The notes: generated by a model from the sequence alone, not told the origin. 64,000 nt of DNA from Carettochelys insculpta (GCF_033958435.1 NC_134138.1:24396598-24460597); one strand, 5' to 3'; shown: positions 1 through 12,500, counted from the first letter of the stretch. A program made the numbers and translations.

Positions 1-919
1 TTTGTTTTAAACTTATCTCCTCCTAATTTTATTGATGACCCCTAGTTCTTGCGTTATGAGTACAAGTAAATAGCTTTTCCTTATTCCCTCTCTCCATACC
101 TCTAAATTTTATAGACCTCTATTGTGTCCCTCTTAGTCCCCTTAGTCTCCTATTTTCTAAGTGAAAAGTCCCTTCCAATCATCAGGTTGCTACTTTCTTA
201 TTTGCTTCCTCCTTGAAATCTCAAGCAGGCCAAAAGTCGTATTCTCTTTGCCTCTGCTCTCTGCCACTTTGGCGCCTGCTGCAGTTCTTGAGATGAAGGT
301 GGAGCTCCGCATGTAGTTCTGTTCCAAAGAGGACTCCAAAGGCAACATGTGAACATGCTTTTATCCAGCATTGCTCTCTACTTCCAACAGAGGGAGGAGC
401 TCTCAGAGGGACAAGAGACATGTCCCTCTCTCCCCTCACCAGATTAGTATTTTGGTGTGATTCGTGTTTTGACCAAACTCCTTTCTTTTCTTCCCTGTAC
501 TCGGGAAATAAGAACCTGACTGGGTCATTAGAGCTACAAAACAAAAGAACCCTTCACTTCTGGAAAGTATTAAAATGTTTTCTGTGCAGGTTTGTGAAAG
601 TCCAGGAATTCCCATTCCTCAAAGAAGCAAAAAATAGATCATCAGCCATGAGAGATCAAGAGACAGGTGTTACAATGGTGGTGGGGGATAAACATCTGCA
701 ACAGTCAGGGAGCATGGTGTTCCACGAAGGAGACTAAAAGGTCATCACAGGTAATGGAAAGCAGACAAAACAAACCTGTAGGCTTACTTCAATAGATACT
801 TGTCTAGCCATGAAGGTTTTTTTTTAGGTGTTTCCATAGCCTCAGTGCAATGTATGGTTATAAATCAGTTGTGACAAATAACTCCTCACAACAACAATGG
901 CTTTTTACTTTTTTGTAGG
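1..919. other. No gene recognised
   Basis: Ordinary AT-rich intergenic sequence. Short overlapping frames at 221-737 on both strands show no domain and no codon pattern that supports a gene. Confidence 0.5.
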
Positions 920-1248
920 TAGGGGTTGAACCTCTCTTGTCCAGCATCCTTGGGACCTGACCAATGCCAGATGAGAGAATTTGTTAGCCCATGCGAGGTT
1001 GATATTGTCTAACACATTACCAACACTTCTGCTGCTTACTGGTCTCTTAGACGACATTTAGGGGTAAATTACAGCTAAATAACAGCAGAGAACACCAAGA
1101 GCCAGGACTGGTGGCTGTAGACAGACTTTATGGGACCACGGGAAACTTAGCCTCACCCATGATGAGTGGTCAGCTGGCCAACTAAAATGATGTCAGATTA
1201 TGGATGCTGCTGGATGAAAGAGTTCTGGATTAGAGGGATTCAACCTGC
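920..1248. mobile_element. Tigger/pogo-like non-autonomous DNA element
   Basis: It starts GGTTGAACCTCTCTTGTCC after a TA and ends with the inverse (GGATTAGAGGGATTCAACC). Terminal repeats of this type with TA flanks fit the Tc1-mariner/pogo group. No coding capacity. Confidence 0.6.
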
Positions 1249-2577
1249 ACCTCAATATGTTGATTTTTCCCTTGAAAATAATCTTGCTTTCTGATTGTAA
1301 TTCTCTATTTGCAAAGGGTGAAGCCACTGAACTTGTTTTATAAAGCAGTCACTCATGAGGAGATGTATGCGTGTTGTGTGCAATACTTACTGCACAGTTA
1401 CCTCTAGTAACCTTTTGTCTTTTGCTCAGAGACGCACTTACTCAATGGATATTTTGACATAAGCTTTTAAAACATCTCATCCATCTGGTTCATCTAATAC
1501 ACACAAAACACCCATTTATGACACATTCCAATTCTGCCTTTTGTAAACTCCCTTACGTCTATTGATATTGTCTTCCATCAAGGCATCGGAACAGGCCACA
1601 TGGTCTTGTGATTTGATCAAAGGTCTGGTCACTCAAAAGTTCTAATCTGGGATGAGCCAATGACTCAGAGGATAGCTTTTGGCAAGAACACATGATCTTG
1701 TGCTTCAGTCAACTTAGCTGAATAAAAAATGGTGAGAAACAAAGGCTATTTCAAACCCAAGTCACCCAGAAATTGTCCATTTACAAAAAAAAAGGTTTGA
1801 ACCCTTATAAAATTCCAGTCTTGTTTATGGTTAATTTTATGCTAACAAAGACACACGATTGTCAAATATACACATTTATTAAGGGTCTGCAACCAGTTAT
1901 ATAACCAGGGGTACATAGGACTACCTAGATGAGCAAGTTCATGCTTTTAACTGTACTGTTCAGTTACTCAGATTCACACAAAGCCATTTATTTCCTATAA
2001 GATACTACTGGTTACTGCTTTAGTTGAAATTTTCACTAACATTTTGTTTAACCAGTTTAATTAAATCAGTTTGTTTAATTAGGATGAAATGTGCAAATAC
2101 ACAATGCTAGCATGGGATGACATTTTTGTGTGGCCGATAACATACCAGATAACACCACTGTTTGGAACAATCCCAGCTTCTAATGTGGATTTACCTAGTG
2201 AATGCCTCCTTGGGGAATTTTCCTATAGCATATAATTGCCTTTTACATGTTTTTTTTTAATCCCTTGCACCTGTTTTGAAATTGAGTGCATTGGACAGGC
2301 TCTCCTGATTGTGATTTTTATTGTAATACTTTCTGCAGATTGCAGAATGGAAAGAGCAATTCATTATAATATCGGAGAATGCATCTCTGCAAAGCTCATC
2401 CAGGAATTACATTGCTGGGTAGAGATACTGCTGAGTCATAAAGAGAGGGCGGGAAGTCAAAGGGTAAAAGAAAAACATTCTAGTTTCAATGTGTTGTTAT
2501 TGTCAGCATTAAGCAGAACTACTGTTTTTTCACTCAGAACAGACCCAAAACCCAGAGAAGTCATCTGAAAGACACAT
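1249..2577. other. No gene recognised
   Basis: AT-rich unassigned sequence between the DNA element at 0.9 kb and the Harbinger copy. A 110-residue plus-strand frame at 2236-2568 has a hydrophobic start but no recognisable domain. Confidence 0.5.
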
Positions 2578-2944
2578 GGGTATGTCTCACTTGGGAATAA
2601 AGACAAATTGGTTAAAGCTGACATTTTAAAACTAGGTATTATAAAGTCAAATCTGAGTGTCTCAAACCACTCACCAAGTTTATTTAGTGTGTCCCCACAA
2701 GGTAGCCTAAGTCCAACTGTGGAAGCAGTGCATTGTGGGCACTTATCCCACAGTTCCTGCAGACCCAGTGCATTGTGGCATTTTGTGCCAGTGTCTTGTG
2801 GGAAAGAAAGTCACTGCAAATGGCTCTGGCTTTCTGATGTCATCATTCCAGAAAGCATTTCCCTCACTTCCCACTGAAAACAAATGGCATTTTCACATGG
2901 TTTTATACTGATGGCCATCCGCCATTAAAAACACCAACATCGAC

Positions 2945-3490
2945 ATGGAGTTGCTTCAAAGTTTGTTGCAGTGTCTTGTGCTCAACTCTCACACTGCAAT
3001 GCAGTATCTTCTGAACGTACTGTCCATGCAGTATCATCTCATTGCTGCCAAGGGCACTGACGGACGTAAAGATCTGGAAAGAAGCACTGTGGATTTGCTG
3101 GCAGCACTGGAAGCACTGCACAGCGTGGAACACAGGTTCTGGACCCCTGAAACCAGTTCAGACTGGTGGGATCACATTGTTTTGCAGTCATGGAATGATC
3201 AGCACTGGCTGCAAACCTTTCACGTGTGCAAGGCAACTTTCAAGGAACTTTGTGAACTGCTGGCTCCTGCCCTCAAGTGCAGTGATACCAGAATGAAACC
3301 TGTTTTGACAGTTGAGAAGCATGTGGCAATTGTTCTGTGGAAGTTTGCAATGCCAGACAGCTACCGGTAAGTGGCAAATCAATCTGGAGTGGGAAAATCT
3401 ACACTGAGGGCTGCTGTCACCCAGATAGCCAAGGTGATCAATAAGCTCCTCCTACAAAAGACAGTGACTCCAGGGGAGGAGAACAAATGG
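2945..3490 (+). pseudogene. Harbinger transposase N-terminal fragment
   Basis: The translation includes HRFWTPETSSDWWDHIV, ATFKELCELLAPALK and VEKHVAIVLWKFAMPDSYR. After a TAA it continues in frame with NQSGVGKSTLRAAV and INKLLL. These are the N-terminal helix-turn-helix blocks of the HARBI1/PIF transposase family found in turtles. The TAA at 3368-3370 replaces a codon. The DDE catalytic exon that should follow is missing: the frame runs out at about 3490 and the next sequence belongs to the partner gene. The fragment cannot make a transposase. Confidence 0.75.
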
Positions 3491-3664
3491 AGTGAGGGTG
3501 ACATGCAGCGGAGATGCCTGGAGTGGCCAGAGGATGGAGGGCCCCATAAAGGGAAGGTGATGTGTAAGGATAGGGTGGCATGTAATAGGGCATGTATTGG
3601 AGGCGGGTGCAGAGTCTCCTGACTTTGTTTTCTCAAGCACTGCTTCACTTAAGGCAGAGGTCGC

Positions 3665-5470
3665 TCATTGTGATTCATCAATCAGTGACCCAATCATCTC
3701 AGTCTGTCTGTTCATTATGGACAGGAATGAAGCATGCATTTGTTCTTGACAGTCCATCATGGTGTTCCTCCAGTCAGCCAGCTCTCCTTTTACCTTTGTT
3801 GCAACTTCAAAATAACTCTCCAACATTTCATGGCAGGACTTCATCCTCCTCCACATTTGGGGCAACCTCTTATGGATGGGACTGGGGCCTCTTTGTCGTC
3901 TACCAAGATTGGGTCCTGATAACATACATGTAGAAATATTAATAGCATTGTCAATAACAACACCTTTATCTTTACTTGTAGCAATGACCATACTGACAGA
4001 ACAAATGGCTATCTGTCTCTATAAAAGAACATATTGAAACTGCAAGGTCACTCTGGTGACTCTTAAGGCTGCAGAAAGCATGATTCTAGTCAAAACAATT
4101 TAAATTCTTCTGCAGCTGGGTTTTATCTTGAACACTATGGTCAGGTGTCTTTGGTTCACAGGAAAAAAAATTTTGCTGCTGTGTAAGCCCGGCCTTCTTA
4201 AAGCAACATGGGGGATGGGTGTGTGTCCCAACAGATGCCACCCCAGGGAGGAGTGGGTGGCTGCATTGTGACATTCTTAAAGCAGCACCTGGATTTTAAA
4301 GTGGCTGCTCCAGGAGTTAAAAAAACATTAAAAGTCACTCCAGGAGGGCATGTGAACCAGGGGAGGGTCTGATTGCCCACAAGACTGGGGGTTACCTGGA
4401 GCATGTGCTGCTTAAAATAGTACCTGGATTTAAAGCAGCTGCTCCAGAAAATGTATTAATTTTGCTCTGCACTGGATAGATCACAGGCAAAAAATCATTC
4501 GTGACTCATGAAACTTCCCATGCATTCTAGATTGCCAAATGAGACATCAGCCTCATCAGAATAAGAAAAAGGGATAAAGAAAGTTTGCTCATTCTGCCCA
4601 GTTATAATGTTGGAAAATTTGCGAGAATGCTCTGAATGGGCCATGCTTCCAGATCACTCACTGGTGGCTTGGCACGGTAAGGTGTCCTACGGTAACAGCA
4701 GGAACAAGTCAGGTCTCCCCATAAAGCTCATAAGGAGAATCCAACAGGGCCTGTCTAAGACCTTCAGCTTTTTTTCCAAACAGGATCAGTGCTCCATCCC
4801 CAGAAATATTAACAGGTTGCTCTAAGGGAAATGAGTGTAGACCTTCCACCCTGCAACAGCTTATTATCAGTAGAAAAGAAAAGCATACTTAACAGAAGGG
4901 CCCTCTCCAGGATCTGGGTTTGCATTTGAAGCCACCTCCTGAGTTAAAGTGATGGGCTCCAAGTTGAGAAACAGCTTCTGGCTTTCAGGCTCTGCTTCTA
5001 CACTTGACTGGACCCTGCTGTCATCCACCTCTTCCTAATCAGGGTGCACTTCATCATCCCCGCAAGAAATGCTCTATAAGGAGGAGTCAAGTCATCTTCT
5101 GAGGGCAGAGGTTGCTCTGTCCCCAGAATAGCGTGAAGCTCATTGAACTATCAGCATTTCTGGGGAGATAGCCCAAACCAGCCATTCACTTGTTTGCATT
5201 TCTGGCACTCTGCCTCAGCTCCTCGATCTTAACATGGCACTGCTGAGTGTCCCTGGTGTAGCCTTTGAGAATCATGCCTTGTGATATTTTAGCATAAATA
5301 TTAGCATTTCTTTTGCTGGCTTTGAGCTGGAGAAAAATAGCTTCTTCCCCTGACACTGAGATGAGGTCCAAGATCTCCTGCTGGCTCAATGCTGGAGCAC
5401 TTTTGCAATCCTGAGAGCTCATGGCTACAAGCTGTGCTCCAGAGATGTGATCCACACATCTGCTCGCCAC
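3665..5470 (-). pseudogene. Harbinger Myb/SANT-like DNA-binding partner, broken
   Basis: The minus-strand frame 5470-5186 encodes a Myb/SANT-like domain: LSQQEILDLISVSGEEA, NANIYAKISQGM, TRDTQQCHVKIEELRQ. It lacks the first conserved Trp (LSQ where relatives have WS). The C-terminal coiled region is in another frame at 3991-3665 (MWRRMKSCHEMLESYFEVA, ADWRNTMMDCQEQM). The stretch between (about 5050-4000) includes acidic remnants and unassigned sequence, perhaps an intron. In Harbinger elements this protein aids transposase import and terminal-repeat binding. Confidence 0.7.
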
Positions 5471-5594
5471 ACTAATCAGAGAGGAAAGGAAATCTAATCA
5501 AAATTCCCAAGCTGATGACCACCACTTCCTGACATCTACTTCCTGCTCAGATAGAGAGCAGTGGAGGTGGACCAATAGCCAGGAAAGACACATT

Positions 5595-6029
5595 GGCTAT
5601 GTCTACACTAGCCCCAAACTTCGAAATGGCCACGCAAATGGCCATTTTGAAGTTTACTAATGAAGCGCTGAAATGCATATTCAGCGCTTCATTAGCATGT
5701 GGACGGCCACGGCGCTTCGAAATTGACGTGGCTCGCCGCCGCGCGGCTCGTCCCGACGGGGCTCCTTTTCGAAAGGACCCTGCCTACTTCAAAGTCCCCT
5801 TATTCCTGTGAGCAGATGGGAATAAGGGACTTCGAAGTAGCCGGGGTCCTTTCGAAAAGGAGCCCTGTCGGGACGAGCCGCGCAGCAGCGAGCCGCGTCA
5901 ATTTCGAAGTGCCGCGGCCGCCCGCATGCTAATGAGGCACTGAATGTGTATTTCAGTGCCTCATTAGTAAACTTCGAAATGGCCATTTACATGGCCTTTT
6001 TGAAGTTTGGGGCTAGTGTAGACACGGCC
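5595..6029. mobile_element. 435-bp foldback MITE with ATT target duplication
   Basis: The two halves are near-perfect inverted repeats around about 5812. They start GGCTATGTCTACACTAGC and end with its complement (GTGTAGACACGGCC). Each arm also contains its own small hairpin (AATGAAGCGCTGAA/TTCAGCGCTTCATT). ATT flanks both sides (5592-5594 and 6030-6032). It is inserted in the Harbinger element. No coding capacity. Confidence 0.85.
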
Positions 6030-6289
6030 ATTGAGGGGCATTGTGGGATAATTTTGGAGGCTAATAAAATCAATTTTAACAACACTGCCATTTGCACTTA
6101 TATAGGTCAACGTTGCAAACTCAACTTGTAGGAGTTGCTCACGGGGAAATCAGCATTAGAAAAGTTGACATTAGAACCCCTTGAAATTAACCTATTGAGT
6201 GCTGGGATATAGACTGATGGTTTATAAAATCCCCCTTAAACCATTAAACCTGACCCAATCTCCTCGTGTAGACCAGGCCCTAGTTGATT

Positions 6290-6385
6290 TCAGTAGGTCC
6301 CCCCAGCATATACTAAGTGCCATGCAAATGTATACAACATGATATGCCCCAAAAATCTTACAATCTAAGTCTATTAGGGCAGAAG
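6290..6385. repeat. Amniote SINE remnant
   Basis: It contains the block around ACTAAGTGCCATGCAAA and AAAATCTTACAATCTAAG. This matches the common old SINE family in amniotes with 'acaaacac ... cttacaatctaag'. The copy is short and diverged. Confidence 0.45.
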
Positions 6386-6413
6386 AGCACAGAGAGTGGC
6401 CATTAGTCTAGAT

Positions 6414-6830
6414 CAGTGGTTCTTAAACTTTTTGAGACCATGGAACACCAAACAGAACATAATGGGCTGAGCAAGGTTCTAAAGATTTCTTGGAGTTAGA
6501 TGACACCTGTCCTCACTATTCGATGACATTACAGCATGTCAGATGCTATGCTGACAGTCACGCTCAACAGCACCTGAATCGGTCCGATTCTAAACAGTAG
6601 AACTATCTAGTGCACAGTAATGAGTCAAAGCACTCTGCAAAAGAAAAGATCATCATGTTGGCATATCATGTGCTCTATTTACTAAACAAACAAATTATCT
6701 TTATATCTATTTAAAGAATGCATCTGCCAAGAATGCCTCTGAACCCATAAGAGCTATGACCACAAAATTTGGTATGCAACTTCCTCTTACCTGAACTTAC
6801 ACTAAGGTCAGGGTTTGGTTGTGCCTGGAA
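6414..6830. mobile_element. hAT-like element, left end visible
   Basis: It starts CAGTGGTTCTTAAACTTTTT, a typical hAT-type terminus. A matching right end was not found, so the extent is a guess and part of this stretch may be unrelated. Confidence 0.4.
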
Positions 6831-6869
6831 AGTGGGACAGGACAGATGTCTCATGGTTCACCAGAGCAC

Positions 6870-7640
6870 AGAAAGGGAGAGACTCACCACCAGGAACAGC
6901 GATTCTACGGAGTGACTTGGACCCCACCCCAGCCTCAGCCTGGAACCAGGGACAGGCCCTGTGCCAACACTCAACCCAGCCCCCCTGGGCTCATCCTGGG
7001 GACGGGGCCTGATCCAGCATCTCAGTCTCTCCTGCCCCTGGCTCACCCCCTGGGCTGGGCCTAGCTCTGTGGTTCAGCTTGACCCACCCCGCCCCCCGCA
7101 CCTCACGCCAGGTCCAACACTCAAGTGCAGCCTGGCCCAACCCCGCCAGCCTATCCCATCCCCCTGAATTCAGGCCACACCCAGTGGCACAGGCCAGTGG
7201 CAGAGGCCAGGAGGGGAGCCTTGGTCTGGCTTGGCCTCCCGCCGAGGACAGGTGGGTGTCCAGGAGCCACAGCCTGACCCAGCTTCCCCCTGCCAAAGAT
7301 ATGTGGAGGGTCCAGGAGTTGTGGCCTCACCCAGCCTCCTTGCATCCCAAGAACAGATGGGGTGGAGGGGCAGGAGCTGTGACCTGACTCCGCCTCCCAA
7401 CCCAGGGACTGGCAAGGGTTTCCAGTCATGTCCCAAACTGCCTCCTTCCCAGGAGAATATAGGGAGTCTGAGAGCCACTGCATGACCCACCCCACCCGCA
7501 GGGACAGACAGCAGGGCGGGAGCCACAGCCTGACACCAATCCCCCAACATAAGGATGGTCAAGCAGGACAGGAGCCTTGGTCCATACAGCCTCCCACCCC
7601 TCCCCACCCCTGCCAAAGAACAGGCAGGGTGGATCCAAAA
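6870..7640. repeat. C-rich degenerate minisatellite, period about 50-58 bp
   Basis: A block like CAGGAGCCACAGCCTGACC recurs at about 7208, 7261, 7313, 7371, 7470, 7518 and 7569, usually 47-58 bp apart. The upstream part (6870-7200) has the same composition in more diverged form. Long open frames here on both strands follow from the low stop-codon density of the repeat. Confidence 0.7.
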
Positions 7641-9713
7641 GCTGAGAAAGGACCCAAGCAATGCTGAGTACATCTCCTAGTTACATATAAAACTGTGATG
7701 CTCAAGTAATAAGAACAATAAAACCATGAAGATTTTTTTCCAGAAAGTGGGTAATGTAAAAAACCCATGTGTTCCACTCAACGTTTGAAAAGGTTTTCAG
7801 TGGAACTGTGGCCCTTCATTTCACGAAGATTAGCTAAAATACAGTACATATGGTTGCAGCACCTTGGGTAAAAGTCACCCCTCTGCAGAAGCCACTTCAG
7901 TCCCCCTGTGACCCTCAAAGCAGGATGCAATTTGGAGTTTAGGGGTGCACTTTGGTGAGTTTTACCTGCAGCGATGGAAAACCTTGTCTGATCCAGGGAA
8001 AGCAACAGAGTGGGAACAGTCACTACGGCTCCCCTAGTCGCTTGCAGGTCTGTGAGTGATGGCCAGCATGTTGTAGTGCTGTAGTTTGCACAAAGTGCTG
8101 AAGTTAGCAAATACCGCACTCGTGGAAGGAACTCGACCAAAGCCTTGCCAGCTAACGCAGCACTTCTGAACCAGCGCTGCTGTTTTTCTAAAGCTATTTG
8201 GAAAGTTAATTGTTGAGCCTCACAAAACTTGGAGTTGGGCAACTGCTCCTGCTAAGGTCAGACTAGGTCAGATCTAGAGCTTCAGACATTGGGAGGGAGG
8301 GGGCAGATTCTGTAGTCCACAGATGAGCAAAATTCCTGTTGAGTTAAACAGGAATATTCTGCAATTAAGCACTGTACAATTCATAAGTGCTGGAACTAGC
8401 ACTGCAGGGGTGGTATCTGTTTTACGCAAGGGTTTACAGCTTGGTTTGAAGGCTCTTAGCATTCCAACTTTGCACATTGTTCCAGCAGCCCTGACAGAAC
8501 TTGTCCCTCACTTTTTACAGAGGCCCAGATCCTCTGGGGTATTTAGGCACCAACCCCCACCCCCCCGAAATCAATTCATGTGAGGCACTTACGTATCTCG
8601 GAGAACCTGGGTCTCTCTCTGCTGATCTCCCACTTTCACTCTGCCTGCATTGTGTGGTAGTCACTAGGGGAGTCAGACATTTCCCGACAAAACAATTCAG
8701 TCAGAACGTGCCAGTTCAGCAGAACAAAATGTTTTGTTGCACCCAGGACAGATTTGATTACATTTTTGCCCAACACCGCCTCCTCCCCAGCTCCTGGGGA
8801 TGGCAAGGGATAGGCAGAAGGTGCTCTTCCTCCTGGCCTGCAGCTAGCTCCAGGAAACAGGCAGTGTCTTCCAGGGCTGCTCTGTAAGTCTACATTGCAG
8901 TGGGAAGATGCAATTCCCAGCTTGGAGAGATGAACATGCTCTAGCTCCGCTCTTGCTAGCGTGCTAAAAATGGCAGTGTTGCTGGGGTGGAAGATCAGGG
9001 AATCATCTGAGGCCAATCCCGTACCAGGAATGTTCAGGGGGGAGGCGAGCCCACACCACTTCAGCTGCACTGCTATTTTTAACGGCTAGCTCAATCCCAC
9101 CCAGCTCCGGAAGATAGGCTCTTCCTGTTTCCTGGAGTTAGGGGAGCTGGAGAGAAGGAAGCAGAGCAGCTGAACTCGGCTTAGTGGCAAAGAAAAGCAT
9201 CCACGGACTAATGCTGGCAACCCTCCAGGATTGTCTTGGAGTGTCCAGGAATTTAAGATTAATCCTTAATTAAAGCTGATGTCTTGTGATGAAACCTCCA
9301 GGAATACATCCAACCAAACGTAGCAACCCTTCCAGAGACTCCAGCCAGTAGGAGCTGCAGTAGCCAAAGCTGGGACTGCTGGATATCCAGAGACATTTCC
9401 ACAGTTGTGAATGGACTTAGTCAGCCTGTGCTGGTTGGCTGCTTGCTCCAGCCCTCTCCCTTCCCCTCCCTCATAGTCTCTTCACCTCAGCTTCACTTGC
9501 CTTTTTCACTCTTCTCCCCAGCCCTGTTCGAGTTGTCCTGCTTATCTTTCCTTCTCCTTTGGGCGATCCCCTCCTAATTAACCCCCCCTCCACCAAAACC
9601 TGAGAATTAACATGAAGTTTATCGCCATTAGATCACATCTGTGTCTTTCTGGTCTGGTCTATTGCGACAATATTGTCTCATTGCTAGTGCTAGAGGGAGG
9701 AGTACATGTAAAC
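7641..9713. other. No gene recognised
   Basis: Mixed-composition intergenic DNA. Minus-strand frames at 8242-7778 and 9070-8636 (154 and 144 residues) show no family features and no splice or start context that supports a gene. Confidence 0.45.
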
Positions 9714-10145
9714 CAGGGGTGGGAAACCTTTTTGCTCTCAGGGGCCACTGACCCACAGAAAAAATTAATCATAGGCCACGTGTGCATGTTGGGGGAAAGT
9801 GTTCTGGCCTGGGTCAGGGGGAGTGGGATGTGGGCCCTGGCTTGGCAATTTTTGTCTAAGATGGCTCCCAGTCAATGGCACAGTTGGGCAGAGGCAGGCT
9901 CCCTGCCTTCCTTAGCCCCGTGTGACTTCCCGCAGTGGCCGCCAGGGTTCCTGGCCAATGCGAGCTGCGGAGACAGAGTTGAGGGAAGGGGCATCACACA
10001 GAGCTTCCCTGATATCCCCTGCATGAACAGTCATCAGGGAAATGACAGAGCTTCCGGCCTGCCAAGTGGAGATATGTCACAGATGGATGAAATTAATTGG
10101 CAGGCTGGATCCAGTCCTCAGAACAGAGGGGTCCCTTCCCCCCAA
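9714..10145. mobile_element. hAT-like non-autonomous element
   Basis: It starts CAGGGGTGGGAAACCTTTTTG and contains a GGGCCACTGAC block and the GTTCCTGGCCAATGCGAGC block common in turtle hAT derivatives. It ends near GGGGTCCCTTCCCCCC, a decayed version of the inverse end. Confidence 0.6.
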
Positions 10146-10769
10146 CATAAACAAACTATTGTTTCTTGTCTTATTCTTCCATTGTAAGCTCTCTTTTTTC
10201 TTTTTTTTTTCGGGGGGGGCAGAGCTCCAAGGCACTATGGGTAATACAAATAACAATCATTGTGTCCATTTCACAAGTAGCTAAAGAAAGCCTTTCCCGG
10301 GCACAGCCAGGAACAGCATTTTTCTTTCAATCTCTTTCTGCAAAAACATTCACAGTTTTGACATTTCATCCTGCTTGGGGATGAAGCTTTGTCTCAGAAT
10401 GGCTAATATTTTCATGGCAAGGGATCCCCCCACCCAGCCTTTTTTCTTTCTTTTAGCCAGGTTCAATATCAAAAGGGTGAGCCCAAGTATTCCCTACAGC
10501 ACCGTCAACTTCAATTATGCTAAACCAGGGATGAGTTTACTCCAGCATACAGCAGTGACAGGACATTTTGTATAAAACCAGAAAATGTAGATACTGACTG
10601 AGGATCTGCCCTTAAAGGCCTGGTGCCCTCCTGCACAGAGATCTCCTAAGCACAGGAGAGGTGTGTGGGCAGGAGCAGCTAGCAGGGATCTGATTCCAGC
10701 TCCCTCTTAGGTGAGCTGAGCTGCACTGGCTACTGTTCCCAAATGAGACAGAACCGCCGTGTGTTCTAA
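10146..10769. other. No gene recognised
   Basis: Intergenic DNA with T- and G-runs at about 10195-10220. Nothing else was recognised. Confidence 0.45.
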
Positions 10770-11086
10770 GGGTCAGGCTGAATGGCAAAGTTATTCTGAA
10801 AAAACTATCCTAGCAGCTAGACAACACAACCGCTCTTTCAAAATAATTTTGAAATAGGAGTTGACTTACGCCAAAATTGGTAAACCACATTCTATGAGGA
10901 ATAGCACCTATTTCGAAATAACCCATTGTACGTCCAACGGCTGTGTTTCAAAATAGGCTCTATGTGTGTAGACAGCGTATTTCAAAATAGCTGAGTGCTG
11001 TTTCGAAACGCATTTTCTGTGTTATTTCAACAGAAGTTCTTCTGGAATAGTTTATTTTGAAATAACCCTGTTGTGTAGACATACCC
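10770..11086. mobile_element. TTTCGAAATA-type foldback element
   Basis: This is a family member with a GCAAAGTTATT start, internal TATTTCGAAATA words, GAGGAATAGCACCTATTTC and a TTGTGTAGACATACCC end. The left terminus is diverged. Similar copies lie at 26663, 32096 and 38819. Confidence 0.7.
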
Positions 11087-11667
11087 TCAGGGATTATATG
11101 CCAGGTGAAAAACAGCACAGCACAGTACACCCTGTCTGAGTCTCTCTTCCAGCTCCTTTGTAATGCCCAAGCAGTGCAAAGCAACCAGATCAGTAATGAG
11201 AATCTGGCCTTGCATGTGTTAAGTGCCTGCATATCTGTTCACGGTAATATTTGCTTCCTTATTCTGAACCAGCGAGCCACTGCAGCAGCTTGACTCATAG
11301 CTGCATCATTATCTGCAAACTTTATTTCTTTACAACTAATCATTAAAGTCTTAAGTATTTCACAGCCTGTGAATGCATTTTTATCTCATAAACAACCATA
11401 TTTTTCCTTTTGTATTTGAGGGTAGCACTCACTCACTCCTGTGGAGATACTGAAGGTGAAGGTTCTAGGAATCAGCTAATTTGATTTAACTTGGCACCCT
11501 AATGGCTAATGTATGGCATATGTGCAGGTCTGGCATCACAGGAAACATGTTAAGCAAATGAGCATTCTTGTCTGTTGGAACATCAGTCACACCTATTGCT
11601 TGCATGCTGTAAAAACTTCTGTAGCTAATTATGTATGGCTTGTATTTGATAGCCTACAAGCTGAAAA
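11087..11667. other. No gene recognised
   Basis: AT-rich intergenic DNA with nothing recognisable. Confidence 0.45.
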
Positions 11668-12500
11668 CCAGGGCCAGGCAAAATATGGCCTCTGGCTGGA
11701 CCTGGTCCACTGCTATCTGGCACGCAGACACAGCTGGGAGTCTCAGGCAGGCTCCCTGCCTGCCCCACCCACCACTTAGCAAAGGGTTGTGGGGCCCTTC
11801 CTCCTGCCCCATAACCCAAACCCTCTGACCCCCTCCTGCCCCATAGCCCACATAACCCTGCACCCTTACTCCTCCCCACACCCTGCACCCCCATAGCCTG
11901 CCCCAGCTCACACCCTTCCCCTGCCCTAGATTACAACCCAAACCCTGCACCTCAGTCCCTCGCCCCAGGTCACAATTGCCTCCTGCCCCCAAACTCTCTC
12001 CCAGACCCTTCCCCCACCTCAGTCCCTTACCCCAAGCTGCCTTCTGTACCCAGCCTCCATCCCAGACCCCACCCCTCCTCCATGAATAACGTTGAAGAGT
12101 GAGGCCCTTCGCCACTTTCCAAATTCTTGGACTGACCCCCTCCCTCCACCGAAAGCTATTGCCCACCCCCCCAATGACCATTCATTTGAAAAGGAGCTAA
12201 GCCAAGTGATGAGCACCCTGTGACATGCAGGCTGCATGCAGCCCACCAGGGGTCCACCTGTGGCCCACACTCTTCCTGGCTGCATGCCACCCTCATGCAC
12301 CTCTCACACACTGGGGCACCAGAGCCCTGCACTTTCTGCTCCTCCCAGCCCTTTTGGAGCATCGCAAATCCACCGGTTCACACTTGCCCCTGCACCTGGC
12401 CCTCCCTCCTAGAACGGGAACAGCCGTGAACAGCTGATTCGCAGCGTTCCAGCCTTGGGAGGGAGGGAGGGGCAGGAGCAGGGATGAGCGTGAATCAGGC
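11668..12500. repeat. hAT-like element with C-rich repeat core
   Basis: CAGGGCCAGGCAAAATATGG at about 11668 resembles a hAT start. The core (11740-12170) is a degenerate C-rich array of CCCTGCCCCATAACCC-type words. A decayed end may lie at about 12255 (CCACCAGGGGTCC) or further right. The borders are uncertain. Confidence 0.45.

Larger units (their letters stand above)
2578..6280. mobile_element. PIF/Harbinger element, internally deleted, with nested MITE
   Basis: A Harbinger-type transposase fragment on the plus strand (2945-3490) converges on a Myb/SANT-like reading frame on the minus strand (5470-3665). This is the usual two-gene make-up of PIF/Harbinger elements. Likely ends are GGGTATGTCTCAC at 2578 and the inverse of a GGGCCTGGTCTACAC end at 6280. 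The ends are only roughly alike and no clear 3-bp target duplication was seen, so the exact borders are uncertain. A 435-bp foldback element is inserted at 5595-6029. Confidence 0.7.

Noticed and set aside
7170..7673. 167-residue minus-strand frame
   Set aside because: It lies wholly inside the C-rich minisatellite, where long frames arise on both strands by composition.
11740..12170. CCCCATAACCC-like array considered as interstitial telomeric sequence
   Set aside because: The units do not follow the CCCTAA hexamer. It is a degenerate C-rich core of a DNA element.
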